A stretch of 64,000 nt of DNA, taken from positions 29,125,849-29,189,848 of the forward strand of contig CM068586.1 of assembly GCA_035048485.1 (NCBI GenBank). Direction: 5' to 3'. This DNA is from Pteria penguin. Lineage: Eukaryota; Mollusca; Bivalvia; Pterioida; Pteriidae. Position 1 is the stretch's first letter. Each line of letters opens with the position of its first letter. A program made the position numbers and the translations under genes. The notes beneath the pieces were generated by a model, which was not told the origin of the DNA, did no database searches, and worked only from the letters and a program-made list of their open reading frames with translations. Of this stretch, positions 62,658 through 64,000 are shown piece by piece.

Positions 62658-64000
62658 ACAGATGTTTTGATTGACAAATTTGGCAATGAGGTTGAAGATT
62701 CAATAGGAAAGAATTTTTTCCCCCAAATTTTCTTCATCATTCATGTTATTGGGTATTATTGATCATTCTGCCTTGCATCTTCACTATAAATACAGAGGCA
62801 TTCACAACTTTAGACAGTGAATCAATCCTCCTTACTGATTTTCTGACATATCAAAAGATCTTATTTCATCATAAAAAAGAAGTTGAGAACTCGTGTAATT
62901 TGTTAACAGGGATGCTAATACGGTATCAAAGAAACCAATAAACAATCAATGCTAACAAATTTTTGTCTACCTGAAGTCCATCAAGGTAATTCATTAAGGT
63001 AGAGCTTCCCTCTGATAAGAATGGTAACATATTCATTGATATTAATTAAAAAGATAATCGTTTATAAGGATAAAAAATTATACAGATAAGCAGTTGCTCC
63101 AGAAGGAATTAGAAGTTTTGACTTGAAAGACATAGTAAAACTGTTTGTATTTTAAATGTTGAAATTCTCGTTGAAATTGAAAGTAATCTGAATATTTGGG
63201 AAGATGTACTGCCTTAAGCAATTAATTAAAATAAGTTATTTTCATGAGTTGATAATAATGATAATAAGGCTGAAAAACTGTTGATATTGAGTGCTTTTTC
63301 TGTAGAGTGCAAGCAGTACCATGTCTAATGTAATGGTACTAAAAGACACTTCACTATGGGATGGCAACTATGAATACTTTGGATCAATATCCTCTTGCTG
63401 TTTTGTTTTGTATTATTATTGTGTAATATGTCATAATATCAGTGGCCTTGTGTCTTTGAGAGACTCTATAGGGTGCTCAAAAACAACTCATACATTGAAT
63501 TCTTTGTGCCAATGTAAACTAATCTCAAATGTTGTTTTTTATGAAGTGGTAATTTTTTTTAATATAATTGCTCAATTCATAGATGTGCATACATGTTCCA
63601 CCATCACAGACATATCATGTCGTATAGTACTGTCATTTCGTTTATTATTGGTATGTATTTATAGAAACATTTAAAGAAGAGTCAGTACCAGTAATTGGGA
63701 TGATAGTTTATGGCCATCACATCCAATTAACCTAATATTGGAATAAATTGAACTTTTTTCATTTTATCCATGAAAAGTAAATTGTGTTACATTCCAAATA
63801 TTCTGAATTTCCCACCAATTCTTTTAAAGACATATGTGACATGTATAATTACTGCACACTTACATTCCAGATTGCCAGACAGAAATTCTGTTGATGCATT
63901 ACCAAATAATTATCTTTAATAAACATTTTAACAAATCACAAATGCATATACATGTTTTGAACCAACATGTTTCTGTTGATGTTGATATCATGGTTATTAC
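62316..64000. other. 3' UTR and flank of the RING gene
   Basis: AATAAA hexamers occur at about 62550, 62938 and 63918, any of which could end the transcript. Open frames here (e.g. 63321-63674) have no recognised similarity and no splice context. Confidence 0.5.
62578..62656. repeat. (TA)n microsatellite inside a short inverted repeat
   Basis: About 79 bp of TA with one G. It is flanked by ATCTGTTATATA on the left and TATATAACAGAT on the right, so the whole tract can fold back. It is in the 3' flank of the RING gene. Confidence 0.9.

Noticed and set aside
63321..63674. 117-codon frame downstream of the RING gene
   Set aside because: Lies in the 3' flank, Cys/Ile-rich random-looking composition, no similarity recognised.

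Overview
The window is animal nuclear DNA. It is AT-rich, its genes are split by short, canonically bordered introns, and it is crowded with microsatellites, minisatellites, tRNA-derived SINEs and small TA-flanked elements. The repeat style, a Gly/Tyr-rich secreted protein of the kind seen among shell-matrix proteins, and a decayed jacalin-type lectin point to a marine bivalve mollusc, perhaps oyster-like. The species is an inference from these features and was not identified directly.

Layout, left to right. (1) 1-3.05 kb: 5' part of an unrecognised minus-strand gene; three candidate exons are visible and the gene runs off the left edge. (2) 3-10 kb: repeat-rich gap with two diverged minus-strand retroelement remnants (one interrupted by a 234-bp MITE), microsatellites and a SINE with a 12-bp target duplication. 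(3) 10.2-20.3 kb: complete ten-exon plus-strand TADA1 gene (SAGA coactivator subunit, 334 aa). (4) 20.3-28.6 kb: accessory DNA with a broken jacalin-like lectin pseudogene, a ~1.85-kb repeat carrying a nested SINE, a 460-bp foldback element, and a ~309-bp inverted-repeat element containing a tRNA-like sequence. (5) 28.6-31.6 kb: a 1.33-kb minisatellite of 24-bp units directly upstream of a small secreted Gly/Tyr-rich protein gene (119 aa). (6) 36.0-48.1 kb: minus-strand arylsulfatase B-like gene, eight coding exons plus a duplicated exon 6 that must be used as a mutually exclusive alternative. (7) 49.1-52.2 kb: a second copy of the ~1.85-kb repeat family and a 1.27-kb Tigger/pogo-like DNA transposon. 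(8) 52.5-62.3 kb: plus-strand RNF38/RNF44-like RING-H2 E3 ubiquitin ligase, nine coding exons, 427 aa.

The intact genes serve separate functions: transcription (TADA1), lysosomal sulfate-ester hydrolysis (arylsulfatase), ubiquitination (RING) and probable secretion or shell formation (Gly/Tyr protein). They are not a functional cluster. The most interesting gene-level observation is the mutually exclusive exon pair in the arylsulfatase. Both versions are 244 bp with identical asymmetric phases, and joining them creates an immediate stop. All exon models were built by eye from splice signals, reading phase and protein-family similarity recalled from knowledge; no search was run.
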